Source: Rhizobium sp. FY34
GTDB lineage: Bacteria; Pseudomonadota; Alphaproteobacteria; Rhizobiales; Rhizobiaceae
Direction of reading: 5' to 3'
Length of the DNA stretch: 64,000 bases
Assembly: GCF_005222845.1 (NCBI RefSeq)
Contig: NZ_STFZ01000018.1
Location: 1-64,000 of the forward strand
In this document: one piece after another, positions 51,616 through 60,977 of the stretch
Numbering within the stretch: the first letter of the stretch is position 1
Layout: each line of letters opens with the position of its first letter
Program-made: the position numbers and the translations under genes
Notes under the pieces: generated by a model
The model's input: only the letters and a program-made list of their open reading frames with translations
Database searches by the model: none
What the model was told of the DNA's origin: nothing

Positions 51616-53952
51616 ATGGACCATATCAACCTGCGTTCAACGACGTTTTCGCCAAGAGGCCGGGATGCGGACCAGTTCATCGATCTGGATAGGCTGTTTT
51701 CCGCCGTTATGCGGCGGGCAAAGCTCGTCATCATATCCACGGTGATTGCCATGCTGCTGGCCGGGGTCTATCTGGCGCTGACGCCACCGACCTATACGGC
51801 GCTGACGCAGATCCTGATCGATGAGAACCTGTCGCGCTACGCGGAAGATGAAACTGACGTGCAGACCGCCCAGCAGATCGACAATCGCATTGCGAGCGCA
51901 GTGGAGATCCTCAAATCCAAGACACTGGCGCTTCGGGTGGTCGATCAGGTGAACCTTGCAGAGAACAAGCTGTTTCTCGACCCGCCAGCCTCACCCATCG
52001 ACCTTGCCAAAGATGTGGTCAAGAGCGTCGTCAGCCTGGTCAAGTCTCCAGAACCGGAGGCCTCCGAAGAGGCTGCCCGCAATGGCCGGCGCGAAAAGGC
52101 CGCCGCGATCCTGCAGCAGGCGGTGAGTGCCGACCGCGTGGGCCGCAGTTCGGTGATTGCCGTAGCCGTCCGTTCGCCGGATGCACTTCTGTCTGCGCGG
52201 CTGACCAAGGCCTTTGCGCAGGCCTATGTTTCCGAGCAGTTGAGCGCCAATTATGACGCTATCGAGCGCTCCTCTACCTGGTTGCAGGAGCGGCTGACGG
52301 ACCTCAATCATCGTTCGCAGGGAGCGGCGCTGGCGGTGGAAAAATACAAGAGCGACAATGGCCTCATCTCGCCACGCGGCGAGCTTTTGTCATCGCAGCA
52401 GCTGGCCGACCTGACCAGCCAGCTGATCGTGGCGCAGGCCGATACGGCAACCGCTTCGGCGCGCTACAGCCAATATAAGGCGATCCTCGATCGCGGCCCG
52501 GATGCCGCCGTTACCAATGCCATCATCTCAGCGCGTGATGCCGACAATTCGGTGATACAGGATCTGCGCCGGCGCTATCAGGCGGCGGTGGAGCGCGAGC
52601 GGTCTATCGTCGAGCAGTTCGGGGCCGATCATCCGCAGGCGCGGATGCTGGCGACTGAAAAGGGTGAGATCGCCCGCCAGATCTACAGTGAACTGCAGCA
52701 ACTCACGACAGGTTTCCAGAACGAATTCCAGGTGGCTGCATCGCGTGAGCAGTCGCTACGTGACAGTATCGACAAAGTGGCGGGCAGCAATTCGCTCGCC
52801 AATGTTTCGATGGTGCAGATGGGCGAATTGCAGCAGAAGGCGGATTCGCTGAAAACGCTCTATCAGTCCTATCTCGCCCGCTTTGAGCAGGCATCGCAGC
52901 AGCAGTCCTTCCCGATTGCCAAGGCGCGGGTGATCTCGGATGCCGGCGTGCCAAGTGCGCCATCAAGCCCGCGCAAGACGCTCACCATGGCACTGTCCAT
53001 CGTGCTGGGCTTGTTTGCAGGCGGTGGCATTGCCGCCGTTTTGGAACTGAAGGAGCGTGGTTTTCGGCTCGGGCAGGATGTCCGCAACCGTCTTGGCCTA
53101 CGCTTTCTCGGCTATCTGCCGCTGTTGCGCGCAGCATCCTCCAAGCCGCAGAAAGAGGAGCAGGAGCCTGATCTTCCCCAGCCGGCCGGCGAGGTGAGGG
53201 AAGGTGAGGTTGATGAGTTCTCCGCAAAGCTGATGCGCTATGCGGCCGACTATCCACGCTCCAGCTTTGCCGAAACGCTGCGCAGCGCAAAGCTTGCCTG
53301 CGATCAGGCCACGCCCAACCGTGCATGCCGGGTGATTGGTGTCGTCTCGGCACTGCCGGGGGAGGGCAAGTCGGTGGTGGCCGCCAATCTGGCCGTTCTG
53401 CTCGGCGCCATGAACAAGCGCACGTTGCTGATTGATGCGGATTCCTACAATCGCGGCGCAAGTGCCGGCCTTGGGACGGAGCCGCCCAACGGACTGATGG
53501 AAGTGCTGCGGGGCGAAGCGCCCTGGACGAGTGCGATTACCATCGATCCGAAAGCAAAGCTCGCCATCCTGCCGGTCGCCTCGCGTGACAAGGCCATGCC
53601 GCATACCAGCGACCTTCTGGCATCTGCCGATATGACGCGGCTGATGGAGACGGTGAATGGCCGCTTCGATTATGTGGTGGTTGATCTGGCACCTCTGGTA
53701 CCGGCAATCGATGCCAAGGCCTTTTCGCCGCATGTCGATAGCTATCTGCTTGTCATCGATTGGGGTGAAACGCCGGTGAAGCTGATTCAGAATATCCTCG
53801 ATTCAGAACCCACCATTGGCGGCAAGGTGGCGGGTGTCATCCTCAATCGCGCCGACATGGACGCTTTGCCCAAATATGCCGAGGCCGGCGCACCAGAGCG
53901 CTTCCGTCGCAAGACCGAATCCTATCGCTCCGATGAGCCGGCAACCATCTGA
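51616..53952 (+). CDS. exoP: Polysaccharide co-polymerase with a BY-kinase domain
   Basis: The 778-residue inner-membrane protein (786 in S. meliloti as recalled) has an N-terminal Wzz domain with membrane helix 1 (about 36-55), a long periplasmic coiled coil (about 100-430), a proline-rich segment before membrane helix 2 (GVPSAPSSPRKTLTMALSIV, about 440-470) and a cytoplasmic BY-kinase. The kinase has Walker A (VVSALPGEGKSVVAANLAVL), Walker A' (LLIDADSYN) and Walker B (YVVVDLAPLVP). It controls chain length and export with ExoQ and ExoF. Few C-terminal tyrosines are visible (YAEAG, SYRSDE). GAAAGGG precedes the ATG. Confidence 0.9.
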   Translation: MDHINLRSTTFSPRGRDADQFIDLDRLFSAVMRRAKLVIISTVIAMLLAGVYLALTPPTYTALTQILIDENLSRYAEDETDVQTAQQIDNRIASAVEILKSKTLALRVVDQVNLAENKLFLDPPASPIDLAKDVVKSVVSLVKSPEPEASEEAARNGRREKAAAILQQAVSADRVGRSSVIAVAVRSPDALLSARLTKAFAQAYVSEQLSANYDAIERSSTWLQERLTDLNHRSQGAALAVEKYKSDNGLISPRGELLSSQQLADLTSQLIVAQADTATASARYSQYKAILDRGPDAAVTNAIISARDADNSVIQDLRRRYQAAVERERSIVEQFGADHPQARMLATEKGEIARQIYSELQQLTTGFQNEFQVAASREQSLRDSIDKVAGSNSLANVSMVQMGELQQKADSLKTLYQSYLARFEQASQQQSFPIAKARVISDAGVPSAPSSPRKTLTMALSIVLGLFAGGGIAAVLELKERGFRLGQDVRNRLGLRFLGYLPLLRAASSKPQKEEQEPDLPQPAGEVREGEVDEFSAKLMRYAADYPRSSFAETLRSAKLACDQATPNRACRVIGVVSALPGEGKSVVAANLAVLLGAMNKRTLLIDADSYNRGASAGLGTEPPNGLMEVLRGEAPWTSAITIDPKAKLAILPVASRDKAMPHTSDLLASADMTRLMETVNGRFDYVVVDLAPLVPAIDAKAFSPHVDSYLLVIDWGETPVKLIQNILDSEPTIGGKVAGVILNRADMDALPKYAEAGAPERFRRKTESYRSDEPATI

Positions 53953-53958
53953 TGCATG

Positions 53959-54081
53959 TCAGGATGCAGAAGCAATGCTGCCATAGATGATGATGGCACG
54001 TCCGGCGCGCTGCTTCTTACGGCCCTCGGCGGGCGTGTCACTGGGGCTTATGACGGGCTCGCTCTTGGGGTCAGGACTCAT
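53959..54081 (-). CDS. Possible 40-residue protein after exoP
   Basis: A short frame starts at an ATG (54081-54079) with AGGAGA nine bases upstream on the coding strand and ends at TGA (53961-53959). The product has a polar Ser/Pro-rich first half, a basic patch (RKKQRAGRA) and a short hydrophobic end (IIIYGSIAS). It lies antisense-convergent to exoP with 6 bases between stops. Good ribosome-site spacing is the main support. No family is recognised; it could be spurious. Confidence 0.4.
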   Translation of the reverse strand: MSPDPKSEPVISPSDTPAEGRKKQRAGRAIIIYGSIASAS

Positions 54082-54174
54082 GGCTGATGTTCTCCTGTTC
54101 TGGAGATAACCGGCAGAGATGGGCGAGGTTCCGCGATTGCCTTGGTTTGAGGCCGGAAATGCGCCGTTTTAGCC

Positions 54175-54906
54175 TCAGGCCTTGTGGCGCTGGCGCAAAA
54201 GATAGACGACAGCGCCGATCGACATCAGGGCCAGCGTGTACCAGGTGAGAGCATAGACCGCGTGGCTGTTGCGGAAGCTGACGACGGTCATGCCGCCGAC
54301 CGGCAGGCCACCAGGATTGCCGGTTGCATCGGCGTCGATGAAATAGGGCGCTGTGTCTGAGAGTTGTTGCCGGGCTGCGATGGCTGCCACGTCACGCGAA
54401 AACCAGCGATTGGCGGCGGGATCATTATGGCGCAGGAAGCCGCCGCCGGGTTCGGTGATGCGCAACAGGCCGGTGACGGTCACCGGGCCGGACAACTGAC
54501 CCTCTGCGCGGCTCGCCGGCTGGCGCCTGTCTGGCGGCACGAAGCCACGATTGATCAGCATGGTGCCGCGATCATTTGTCTGCAATGGTGTGACCACCCA
54601 GAAACCGGCACCGCGTTCGGTGACGGCCTGAACCAGAACTTCGCGATTATGCAGAAATGTGCCGGTGGCCGTGACGCGGCGGTATTCGTCGTTGGCAGCG
54701 GTGACGGCCGCCCAGTCTGTCGGGCCGGGTGCAGGAACCGGTGCGGCATGAATGCGGGCATCGACGCGCGCAATTAGGTCCAGCTTCCAGAACAGGCGCT
54801 GAACCTGCCAGGTGCCGAGCACCAGGAAGATCAGCACGAGGCCCGCCATCACGAGAGCAAAGGCTGTGTGGCGCTTTGCAGTGTGGGGGCGAGCCTCGGC
54901 TGTCAT
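54175..54906 (-). CDS. SURF1-family oxidase assembly protein
   Basis: The 243-residue protein has the SURF1 layout: an N-terminal membrane helix (HTAFALVMAGLVLIFLVLGT), the conserved WQVQRLFWKLDLIARVDARI, a periplasmic domain with NRGFVPPDRRQ, VTGLLRITEPGGGFLRHNDP and NRWFSRDV, and a C-terminal helix ending AVYALTWYTLALMSIGAVVY. SURF1 proteins aid haem insertion or assembly of haem-copper oxidases in the inner membrane. It follows cyoD after 45 bp on the same strand and probably serves this quinol oxidase; cyoE, the usual fifth gene in E. coli, is absent. Confidence 0.9.
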   Translation of the reverse strand: MTAEARPHTAKRHTAFALVMAGLVLIFLVLGTWQVQRLFWKLDLIARVDARIHAAPVPAPGPTDWAAVTAANDEYRRVTATGTFLHNREVLVQAVTERGAGFWVVTPLQTNDRGTMLINRGFVPPDRRQPASRAEGQLSGPVTVTGLLRITEPGGGFLRHNDPAANRWFSRDVAAIAARQQLSDTAPYFIDADATGNPGGLPVGGMTVVSFRNSHAVYALTWYTLALMSIGAVVYLLRQRHKA

Positions 54907-54951
54907 TGTCAGATCCTTGTCAGGGCGGCGAGATCGCCGCCCGCATGCCGG

Positions 54952-55359
54952 TCAGGGCATGTTCTTCATCATTTCCGGGTTCATCGGCATCATATTGGTG
55001 TTCAGATGATGCATGACCCAGAGCGAGCCGGTCAGCGCGATGACGACGATGATGATCGTGAAGATCAGCGCCAGCATCGTCCAGCCGCCTTCCGACTTGG
55101 TGTTCATATGCAGGAAGTAGACCATGTGGACGACGATCTGCACGGCAGCCAGACCCATGACGATGGCAACGGTCAGCGATTTGCTTTCCAGAACCTCGCC
55201 CATCACCAGCCAGAAGGGAATGACGGTGAGGATGACGGCGAGGACAAAGCCGGTCATGTAGCTCTTGAACGTGCCATGGGCGGCATCATGCCCGTGGCTA
55301 TGGGCATGATGCGTGTTGTGAGCGCTTTCCTGTTCGGGCGCGTGGGGGTGCGAGCTCAT
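54952..55359 (-). CDS. cyoD: Quinol oxidase subunit IV
   Basis: The roughly 135-residue protein has a His-rich N-terminal extension ([20 protein letters not shown]) and three membrane helices of the COX4_pro type: [40 protein letters not shown] and [20 protein letters not shown]. The C-terminus is Met/Asn-rich. E. coli CyoD is 109 residues; the extra length is the His-rich leader, which might bind metal. The ATG at 55359 overlaps the cyoC stop by 4 bp. Confidence 0.9.
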   Translation of the reverse strand: MSSHPHAPEQESAHNTHHAHSHGHDAAHGTFKSYMTGFVLAVILTVIPFWLVMGEVLESKSLTVAIVMGLAAVQIVVHMVYFLHMNTKSEGGWTMLALIFTIIIVVIALTGSLWVMHHLNTNMMPMNPEMMKNMP

Positions 55360-55979
55360 CCGAGGACTCCGATCAGGTAAACGAGGGAGAAGACGCCGAT
55401 CCAGATCACGTCGAGGAAGTGCCAGAACATTGACAGGCACATCAGGCGGCGGCGGTTGGCTTCAATCAGGCCATGCTTCGAGATCTGTACCATCAGCGTC
55501 ACAAGCCAGATGCAGCCGAAGGTGACGTGCAGTCCGTGGGTGCCGACAAGCGTGAAGAAGGCCGAGAGGAAGGCCGAACGCTGGGGCGTTGCCCCTTCCA
55601 GGATCAGGTGATGGAACTCATAGAGCTCGATGCCAAGGAAGGCGAGACCGAAGAGACCGGTGATCGCCAGCCATTTCAGCGTGCCGCTCTGGTCGCCCTT
55701 TTCCATCCGTAGCATGGCAAAGCCATAGGTGATGGAGGAGAAGAGCAGCATGGCCGTATTGATGGCCACGAGATTAAGATCGAACAGGTCGGCAGGCGAA
55801 GGACCAGCCGCATAATTGCGGCCGAGCACTGCATAGGTGGCGAAGAGGACTGCAAACATCAGGCAGTCGCTCATCAGGTAGATCCAGAAGCCCAGCATGG
55901 TGCTGTTTTCCGGATGGTGGTCTTCCGTCAGGTAGAATTGCGGGTTCTCTGCTGATACGGCGGCTTGGTTTTCACTCAT
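55356..55979 (-). CDS. cyoC: Quinol oxidase subunit III
   Basis: The roughly 207-residue protein has five membrane helices and COX3 motifs: [80 protein letters not shown] and [20 protein letters not shown]. The size fits CyoC (204 in E. coli). The ATG at 55979 lies 5 bases after the cyoB stop; an in-frame GTG further upstream lacks support. It overlaps cyoD by 4 bp. Confidence 0.92.
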   Translation of the reverse strand: MSENQAAVSAENPQFYLTEDHHPENSTMLGFWIYLMSDCLMFAVLFATYAVLGRNYAAGPSPADLFDLNLVAINTAMLLFSSITYGFAMLRMEKGDQSGTLKWLAITGLFGLAFLGIELYEFHHLILEGATPQRSAFLSAFFTLVGTHGLHVTFGCIWLVTLMVQISKHGLIEANRRRLMCLSMFWHFLDVIWIGVFSLVYLIGVLG

Positions 55980-55984
55980 GACGT

Positions 55985-57991
55985 TCACGCCTGTTCCGCG
56001 AGCTGCTTGGTCCGTGCATTTTCCGTCTCGATGACGGTTTCCGCCGGAATGTAGTAGTCGCGATTGTAGTTGAAGGTGTGGGCGATGGAGACAACCAGGA
56101 TGCCGAGGAAGGATAGGCCCACCAGCCACCAGATGTACCAGATCATGCCGAAGGCCAGACCGACGCTCAGCGCCGAAATGATCACGCCCGTGCCCGTGCC
56201 CTTGGGCATATGGATCGACCTGAAGCCTTCCACGGGACGGATATAACCACGACGCTTCATGTCATACCAGCCGTCATGGTCATGCACGACCGGCGTGAAG
56301 GCGAAGTTGTATTCCGGCGGCGGCGACGAGGTCGACCATTCCAGCGTGCGGGCATTCCAGGGATCGCCCGTCAGGTCACGCAACTGGTCGCGGCGCAGGA
56401 AGCTGACGACGAGCTGGATGATGAAAGCGCCGATGCCCAGTGCGATCAGGAAGGCGCCGAAGGCTGCAATCACAAACCAGATCTGAAGCGACGGATCCTC
56501 GAAATGGTTGACGCGGCGGGTCACGCCCATCAGGCCGAGCACGTAGAGCGGCATGAATGCGAAGTAGAAACCACTCAGCCAGCACCAGAAGGAAATTCTG
56601 CCCCAGAAATCGTCGAGCTTGTAGCCGAAAGCCTTCGGGAACCAGAAGTTAATGCCTGCCAGAAGGCCAAAGACCACGCCGCCGATGATGACGTTATGGA
56701 AGTGGGCGATCAGGAATAGCGAGTTGTGCAGCACGAAGTCGGCCGGCGGAATGGCGAGCATGACGCCGGTCATGCCACCGATGACGAAGGTAATCATGAA
56801 GCCGATCGTCCACAGCATCGGCACTTCGTAGCGGATACGACCGCGATACATCGTGAACAGCCAGTTGAAGATCTTGGCCCCGGTCGGGATCGAGATGATC
56901 ATCGTGGTGATGCCGAAGAAGGCGTTGACGCTGGCACCCGAACCCATGGTGAAGAAGTGGTGCAGCCAGACGAGATAGGAGAGGATGGTGATGACGACCG
57001 TGGCATAGACCATAGAGGCATAGCCGAACAGACGCTTGCCGGAGAAGGTCGAGACGATTTCGGAAAAGATGCCGAAAGCAGGAAGAATGAGGATGTAAAC
57101 TTCCGGGTGACCCCAGATCCAGATGAGGTTCACATACATCATCGGGTTGCCACCAAGGTCATTGGTGAAGAAGTTCGTTCCGGCATAACGGTCGAGCGTC
57201 AGAAGCACGAGCGTGGCGGTCAGGATCGGGAAAGAGGCAACGATCAGCACGTTGGTGCAGAGCGAGGTCCAGGTGAAGATCGGCATCTTCATCATGGTCA
57301 TGCCGGGCGCGCGCATCTTGACGATGGTTGCCACCAGGTTGATGCCAGAAAGCGTTGTTCCGACACCCGCGACCTGTAGGCCCCAGATATAGTAATCGAC
57401 CCCGACCCCCGGCGAATAGTCTGCCCCCGAAAGCGGCGGATAGGCGAGCCAGCCGGTGCGGGCGAATTCGCCCACGAACAGCGACATCATGATGATCACG
57501 GCGCCGGCCGCCGTCATCCAGAAGGAGAAGTTGTTGAGGAAGGGGAAGGATACGTCGCGTGCGCCGATCTGCAACGGCACGACATAGTTCATCACGCCTG
57601 TCACCAGCGGCATGGCGAAGAAGAAGATCATGATCACGCCATGGGCGGTGAAGATCTGATCGTAGTGATAGGGCGGCAGATAGCCTTCATTGTCGCCAAA
57701 GGCGATGGCCTGCTGAAGACGCATCATGATGGCATCGGCAAAGCCGCGCATCAGCATGATCAGTGCCAGAACGACATACATGATGCCGATCTTCTTGTGA
57801 TCGACGCTCGTGAACCACTCGTTCCACAGATAGCCCCAGAGGCGGAAATAGGTGATCGCGCCGAGAACGGCGGTACCGCCGATCATGACGGCGATGAACG
57901 TCATCAGGATGATCGGGTCGTGGGTGAAAGCCAAAGAGCTCCACGACAACCGACCGAAGATGAATTCCATCAGGTTACTGTTCGTAAACAT
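55985..57991 (-). CDS. cyoB: Quinol oxidase subunit I, haem-copper catalytic subunit
   Basis: The 668-residue protein (663 in E. coli) is the haem-copper core subunit with about 15 helices. Expected ligands are present: low-spin haem His in [14 protein letters not shown] and [14 protein letters not shown], CuB ligands in [16 protein letters not shown] (with the cross-linked His-Tyr) and [12 protein letters not shown], and the K-channel region between. It reduces oxygen to water and pumps protons using ubiquinol. It lies 30 bases after cyoA and 5 before cyoC. Confidence 0.95.
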   Translation of the reverse strand: MFTNSNLMEFIFGRLSWSSLAFTHDPIILMTFIAVMIGGTAVLGAITYFRLWGYLWNEWFTSVDHKKIGIMYVVLALIMLMRGFADAIMMRLQQAIAFGDNEGYLPPYHYDQIFTAHGVIMIFFFAMPLVTGVMNYVVPLQIGARDVSFPFLNNFSFWMTAAGAVIIMMSLFVGEFARTGWLAYPPLSGADYSPGVGVDYYIWGLQVAGVGTTLSGINLVATIVKMRAPGMTMMKMPIFTWTSLCTNVLIVASFPILTATLVLLTLDRYAGTNFFTNDLGGNPMMYVNLIWIWGHPEVYILILPAFGIFSEIVSTFSGKRLFGYASMVYATVVITILSYLVWLHHFFTMGSGASVNAFFGITTMIISIPTGAKIFNWLFTMYRGRIRYEVPMLWTIGFMITFVIGGMTGVMLAIPPADFVLHNSLFLIAHFHNVIIGGVVFGLLAGINFWFPKAFGYKLDDFWGRISFWCWLSGFYFAFMPLYVLGLMGVTRRVNHFEDPSLQIWFVIAAFGAFLIALGIGAFIIQLVVSFLRRDQLRDLTGDPWNARTLEWSTSSPPPEYNFAFTPVVHDHDGWYDMKRRGYIRPVEGFRSIHMPKGTGTGVIISALSVGLAFGMIWYIWWLVGLSFLGILVVSIAHTFNYNRDYYIPAETVIETENARTKQLAEQA

Positions 57992-58021
57992 CGGAGTTTC
58001 CAGTGCGTGTCTAGCCGATTG

Positions 58022-59170
58022 TCACGGCTTCGTGTTGGTGTTCAGCTGGTCCGGCGCCGGCCCATGGCCCTCATGGCCAGTTGAGTGACCCTGTCCGCCC
58101 TCAGTTGCCGCTGCCGGCTTGTTGACGCCTTCGGCCTCCTGGCTTTCCTTTGCGCCATGGCCTGTGGCCGGGAAGGTTGCGCCCGGTGCGGCGTCATTGG
58201 TCCAGCGAGTGTCATACTCGAGGCGCGCACGGTTTTCGTGGCTGTCGACGCCTGCGCCACCCATCATGTCGATATGCATCATTTCGTTTTGACACATCTG
58301 GCCCGGCTGGACGCACAGGTTGAGGATGGCGTTGTAGAGGCCATTCTCGACATTGGCGTAGTAGGTCACCGGCACGCGGGTGCTGGGACGTTCCAGCTTG
58401 ATATACGTATCGCGGTTCAGAGCGGATCCCTGGTTCTTGACCTGAGCGACCCAATCATTGAAGCCCTGGTTGCTGAGGCCATGGAACTTGAAGCGCATTC
58501 CCGAGAAGCCGTCACCGCTATAATTGGCGGAAAAGCCCTCATAGACGCCTTCCTTGTTCATCACCGCATGCAGCTTGGTCTGCATGCCCGGCATGGCGTA
58601 GATCTGGCCTGCCAGCGCCGGGATGTAGAAGGAGTTCATCACAGTCGAGCCGGTAATCTTGAACTCGATCGGCGTATCGATCGGGGCTGCGATCTCGTTG
58701 ACCGTCGCAATGCCCTGTTCCGGGTAGAGGAACAGCCACTTCCAGTCGAGCGCCACCACCTCGATGGTGATCGGCTTGGTTTCCGGTGTGACCGGTCTTT
58801 GCGCATCGATGCGGTCCAGTGGACGGTAGGGATCAAGCTTGTGGGTGCTGACCCAGGTCACTGCGCCGAGCGCGATGATGATGGCAAGCGGTGCTGCCCA
58901 GATGACCACTTCCAGCCGTGTGGAGTGGTGCCATTCCGGATCATACTTCGCTTCGGTGTTGGACCGCCGATAATGCCAGGCGAAATAGAACGTCAGGCAA
59001 ATGACGGGAATGATGATGAGCAGCATCAGCACCACCGAAATGATGATGAGGTCACGCTGCTGCATTGCAATGTCGCCGGATGGAGACATCACGACGAGAT
59101 CACAGCCCGCGAGGGCGAGGGGTAGAGTGAGGGCACTAAGCCGGCGAATGAGCTTCATCAACCGTGGCAT
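58022..59170 (-). CDS. cyoA: Quinol oxidase subunit II, lipoprotein
   Basis: The 382-residue protein has a lipoprotein signal (LTLPLALAGC lipobox, Cys near residue 23), two membrane helices (LIIISVVLMLLIIIPVICLT, VVIWAAPLAIIIALGAVTWV) and a periplasmic cupredoxin domain (WKWLFLYPEQGIATVNEIAA, DTPIEFKITGSTVMNSFYIP, YAMPGMQTKLHAVMNKEGVY, NYSGDGFSGMRFKFHG). CuA ligands are missing, as expected for a quinol and not a cytochrome c oxidase. A polar His/Gly-rich tail of about 70 residues extends the C-terminus. Starts at 59170 and 59158 are both possible. First gene of cyoABCD-SURF1. Confidence 0.92.
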   Translation of the reverse strand: MPRLMKLIRRLSALTLPLALAGCDLVVMSPSGDIAMQQRDLIIISVVLMLLIIIPVICLTFYFAWHYRRSNTEAKYDPEWHHSTRLEVVIWAAPLAIIIALGAVTWVSTHKLDPYRPLDRIDAQRPVTPETKPITIEVVALDWKWLFLYPEQGIATVNEIAAPIDTPIEFKITGSTVMNSFYIPALAGQIYAMPGMQTKLHAVMNKEGVYEGFSANYSGDGFSGMRFKFHGLSNQGFNDWVAQVKNQGSALNRDTYIKLERPSTRVPVTYYANVENGLYNAILNLCVQPGQMCQNEMMHIDMMGGAGVDSHENRARLEYDTRWTNDAAPGATFPATGHGAKESQEAEGVNKPAAATEGGQGHSTGHEGHGPAPDQLNTNTKP

Positions 59171-59507
59171 CTTTCGGTTCGAAATTTGCGTTATGTCTAC
59201 TTGCGACTAAAGCACTAGGTCAGGGCTCTCTATGAGGTCTTTCGTCGCAGTGCAAAACATTTTCGTGCAGCGCAGCAGGAACTCACAGAACGGTAGGCTG
59301 TTTCCATACCGTCGGACCGAGACCTCGACCGGCGGCATATTTTTGCCTTTGCCCCTTGCACGCCGCCTGCCGGGATCGCTCACTTGACACGAAGCGAGTA
59401 TGGCAGATTTTTCAGGCTTTGCACGAAACAGACTTGATAACAGCCAAATATGCATCATCCTCCTGATTGGGAAGGCGACTATTCGCCGCAAAGGAGGAGT
59501 GTATTCA
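59171..59507. promoter_or_regulatory. Divergent promoter region between cyoA and the MHS transporter gene
   Basis: No gene is supported in these 337 bases. A TTGACA at 59384-59389 is a candidate -35 for the rightward gene, with a poor -10. AAAGGAGGAG (about 59490-59499) is the ribosome site of the transporter. The half nearest cyoA is AT-rich and likely contains its promoter; no recognisable regulator box was found. Confidence 0.45.
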
Positions 59508-60857
59508 ATGTCCAACGCTGGAAGTCCCACATCGTCCGAGTTCGAGCGTGACGCCCGGCGCATGCATGAAGACGGCAAGCCGCTGTCGCCGGGCAGCATT
59601 GCCATCGGTGTCATCATCGGCCGCATGTCTGAATTTTTCGATTTCTTTATCTACGGTATTGCTTCGGTTCTGGTGTTTCCACGCCTGGTGTTTTCATTCG
59701 AAGCCAATCCGGTCACGGCAACGCTGATGTCGTTTGCCATCTTTTCGCTGGCTTTCATGGCGCGCCCGGTCGGTTCTCTGGTCTTCATGTGGGTGGATCG
59801 CACCTATGGCCGCGGCAGCAAGCTCACCATCGCCCTGTTTATCCTGGGCGGCTCGACGGCCTCGCTTGCCTTTCTGCCAAGCTATGAAACGATCGGCATG
59901 TGGTCGGTTGTGCTGCTGGCACTGTTTCGGCTTGGCCAGGGCTTTGCGCTCGGCGGCGCCTGGGATGGCATGGCCTCGCTTCTGGCGTTGAATGCGCCGA
60001 AGGAACATCGTGGCTGGTATGCTATGATCCCGCAACTGGGGGCGCCGATCGGTTTTGCACTGGCAAGCGCCCTGTTCGGCTATTTCTATGCCAGCCTGTC
60101 CACAGCGGATTTTCTCTCCTGGGGCTGGCGCTATCCGTTCTTCGTGGCTTTCGCCATCAACGTTGTTGCGCTGTTTGCCCGTCTGCGCATTGTTGCCAGC
60201 CGGGAGTTCGGCGAATTGTTTGAGAGCAATGAATTGCAGCCGACGCCGGTTCTGGAAACCATCCGCGTCCATGGCCGCGATATCCTGCTCGGCGCCTTCG
60301 TGCCGCTCGCAAGCTTTGCCATGTTCCATCTGGTGACGATCTTCCCTTTGAGCTGGGTAACGCTGTATGGCGGCCAGAGCGCCGGCGAGTTCCTCTTCGT
60401 GCAGATTATCGGTGCAGCCGTCGGCGTCTGTTCCGTCATCATCTCGGGCCTCCTTGCAGACCGCATCGGACGCCGAAAGCAGTTGATGATTGGCGCGGTC
60501 ATCATCGCTATCTTCAGCTTCACCGCACCATTCCTGCTCGATGCCGGCGGCAAGGGGCAGGATGCCTTCATCATCATCGGCTTTGCCATCCTTGGCCTGT
60601 CCTTCGGTCAGGCGTCCGGTGCAGTCTCGTCGCGCTTTGGCCTGCGGTATCGCTATACGGGCTCGGCGCTCACCTCCGATCTGGCCTGGCTGCTGGGTGC
60701 TGGTTTCGCGCCGCTGGTGGCCCTGGGTCTTGCCAGCAATTTCGGCATCATCTTCATCGGTGGCTATCTGATTTCGGGTGCGATCTGCACGCTGGGCGCC
60801 TTGACGCTCAGCCGCATTCTCGGCAATGCCGAGCATCAGGCACCGGCCAACCGCTGA
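59508..60857 (+). CDS. Major facilitator transporter of the metabolite:H+ symporter (MHS) type
   Basis: The roughly 449-residue protein has 12 membrane helices and the MHS pattern: IIGRMSEFFDFFIYGIASVL in helix 1, RPVGSLVFMWVDRTYGRGSK (loop motif) and LLADRIGRRKQLMIGAVIIA at the second half. Related proteins (ShiA, KgtP, ProP) import organic acids, shikimate or betaines by proton symport; the substrate here is unknown. The ATG at 59508 follows AAAGGAGGAG; the frame is open from 59400 but without such a site. A strong terminator follows. Confidence 0.87.
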   Translation: MSNAGSPTSSEFERDARRMHEDGKPLSPGSIAIGVIIGRMSEFFDFFIYGIASVLVFPRLVFSFEANPVTATLMSFAIFSLAFMARPVGSLVFMWVDRTYGRGSKLTIALFILGGSTASLAFLPSYETIGMWSVVLLALFRLGQGFALGGAWDGMASLLALNAPKEHRGWYAMIPQLGAPIGFALASALFGYFYASLSTADFLSWGWRYPFFVAFAINVVALFARLRIVASREFGELFESNELQPTPVLETIRVHGRDILLGAFVPLASFAMFHLVTIFPLSWVTLYGGQSAGEFLFVQIIGAAVGVCSVIISGLLADRIGRRKQLMIGAVIIAIFSFTAPFLLDAGGKGQDAFIIIGFAILGLSFGQASGAVSSRFGLRYRYTGSALTSDLAWLLGAGFAPLVALGLASNFGIIFIGGYLISGAICTLGALTLSRILGNAEHQAPANR

Positions 60858-60880
60858 ATGGTTGGTCCTATTGAACATCG

Positions 60881-60909
60881 GCGTCGGGGCTTTCCCCGGC
60901 GCTTTTTTT
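60881..60909 (+). terminator. Intrinsic terminator after the MHS transporter gene
   Basis: GCGTCGGGG (60881-60889) pairs with CCCCGGCGC (60894-60902) through a CTTT loop with one T-G wobble, followed by seven T residues (60903-60909). It is a textbook rho-independent terminator 23 bases after the stop codon. Confidence 0.9.
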
Positions 60910-60977
60910 ACGATTGCGATCCCGATTTCCGGCGCAATCAAGGCATTGTCGGGCAATAACCCGCAGGAAACGATGAG

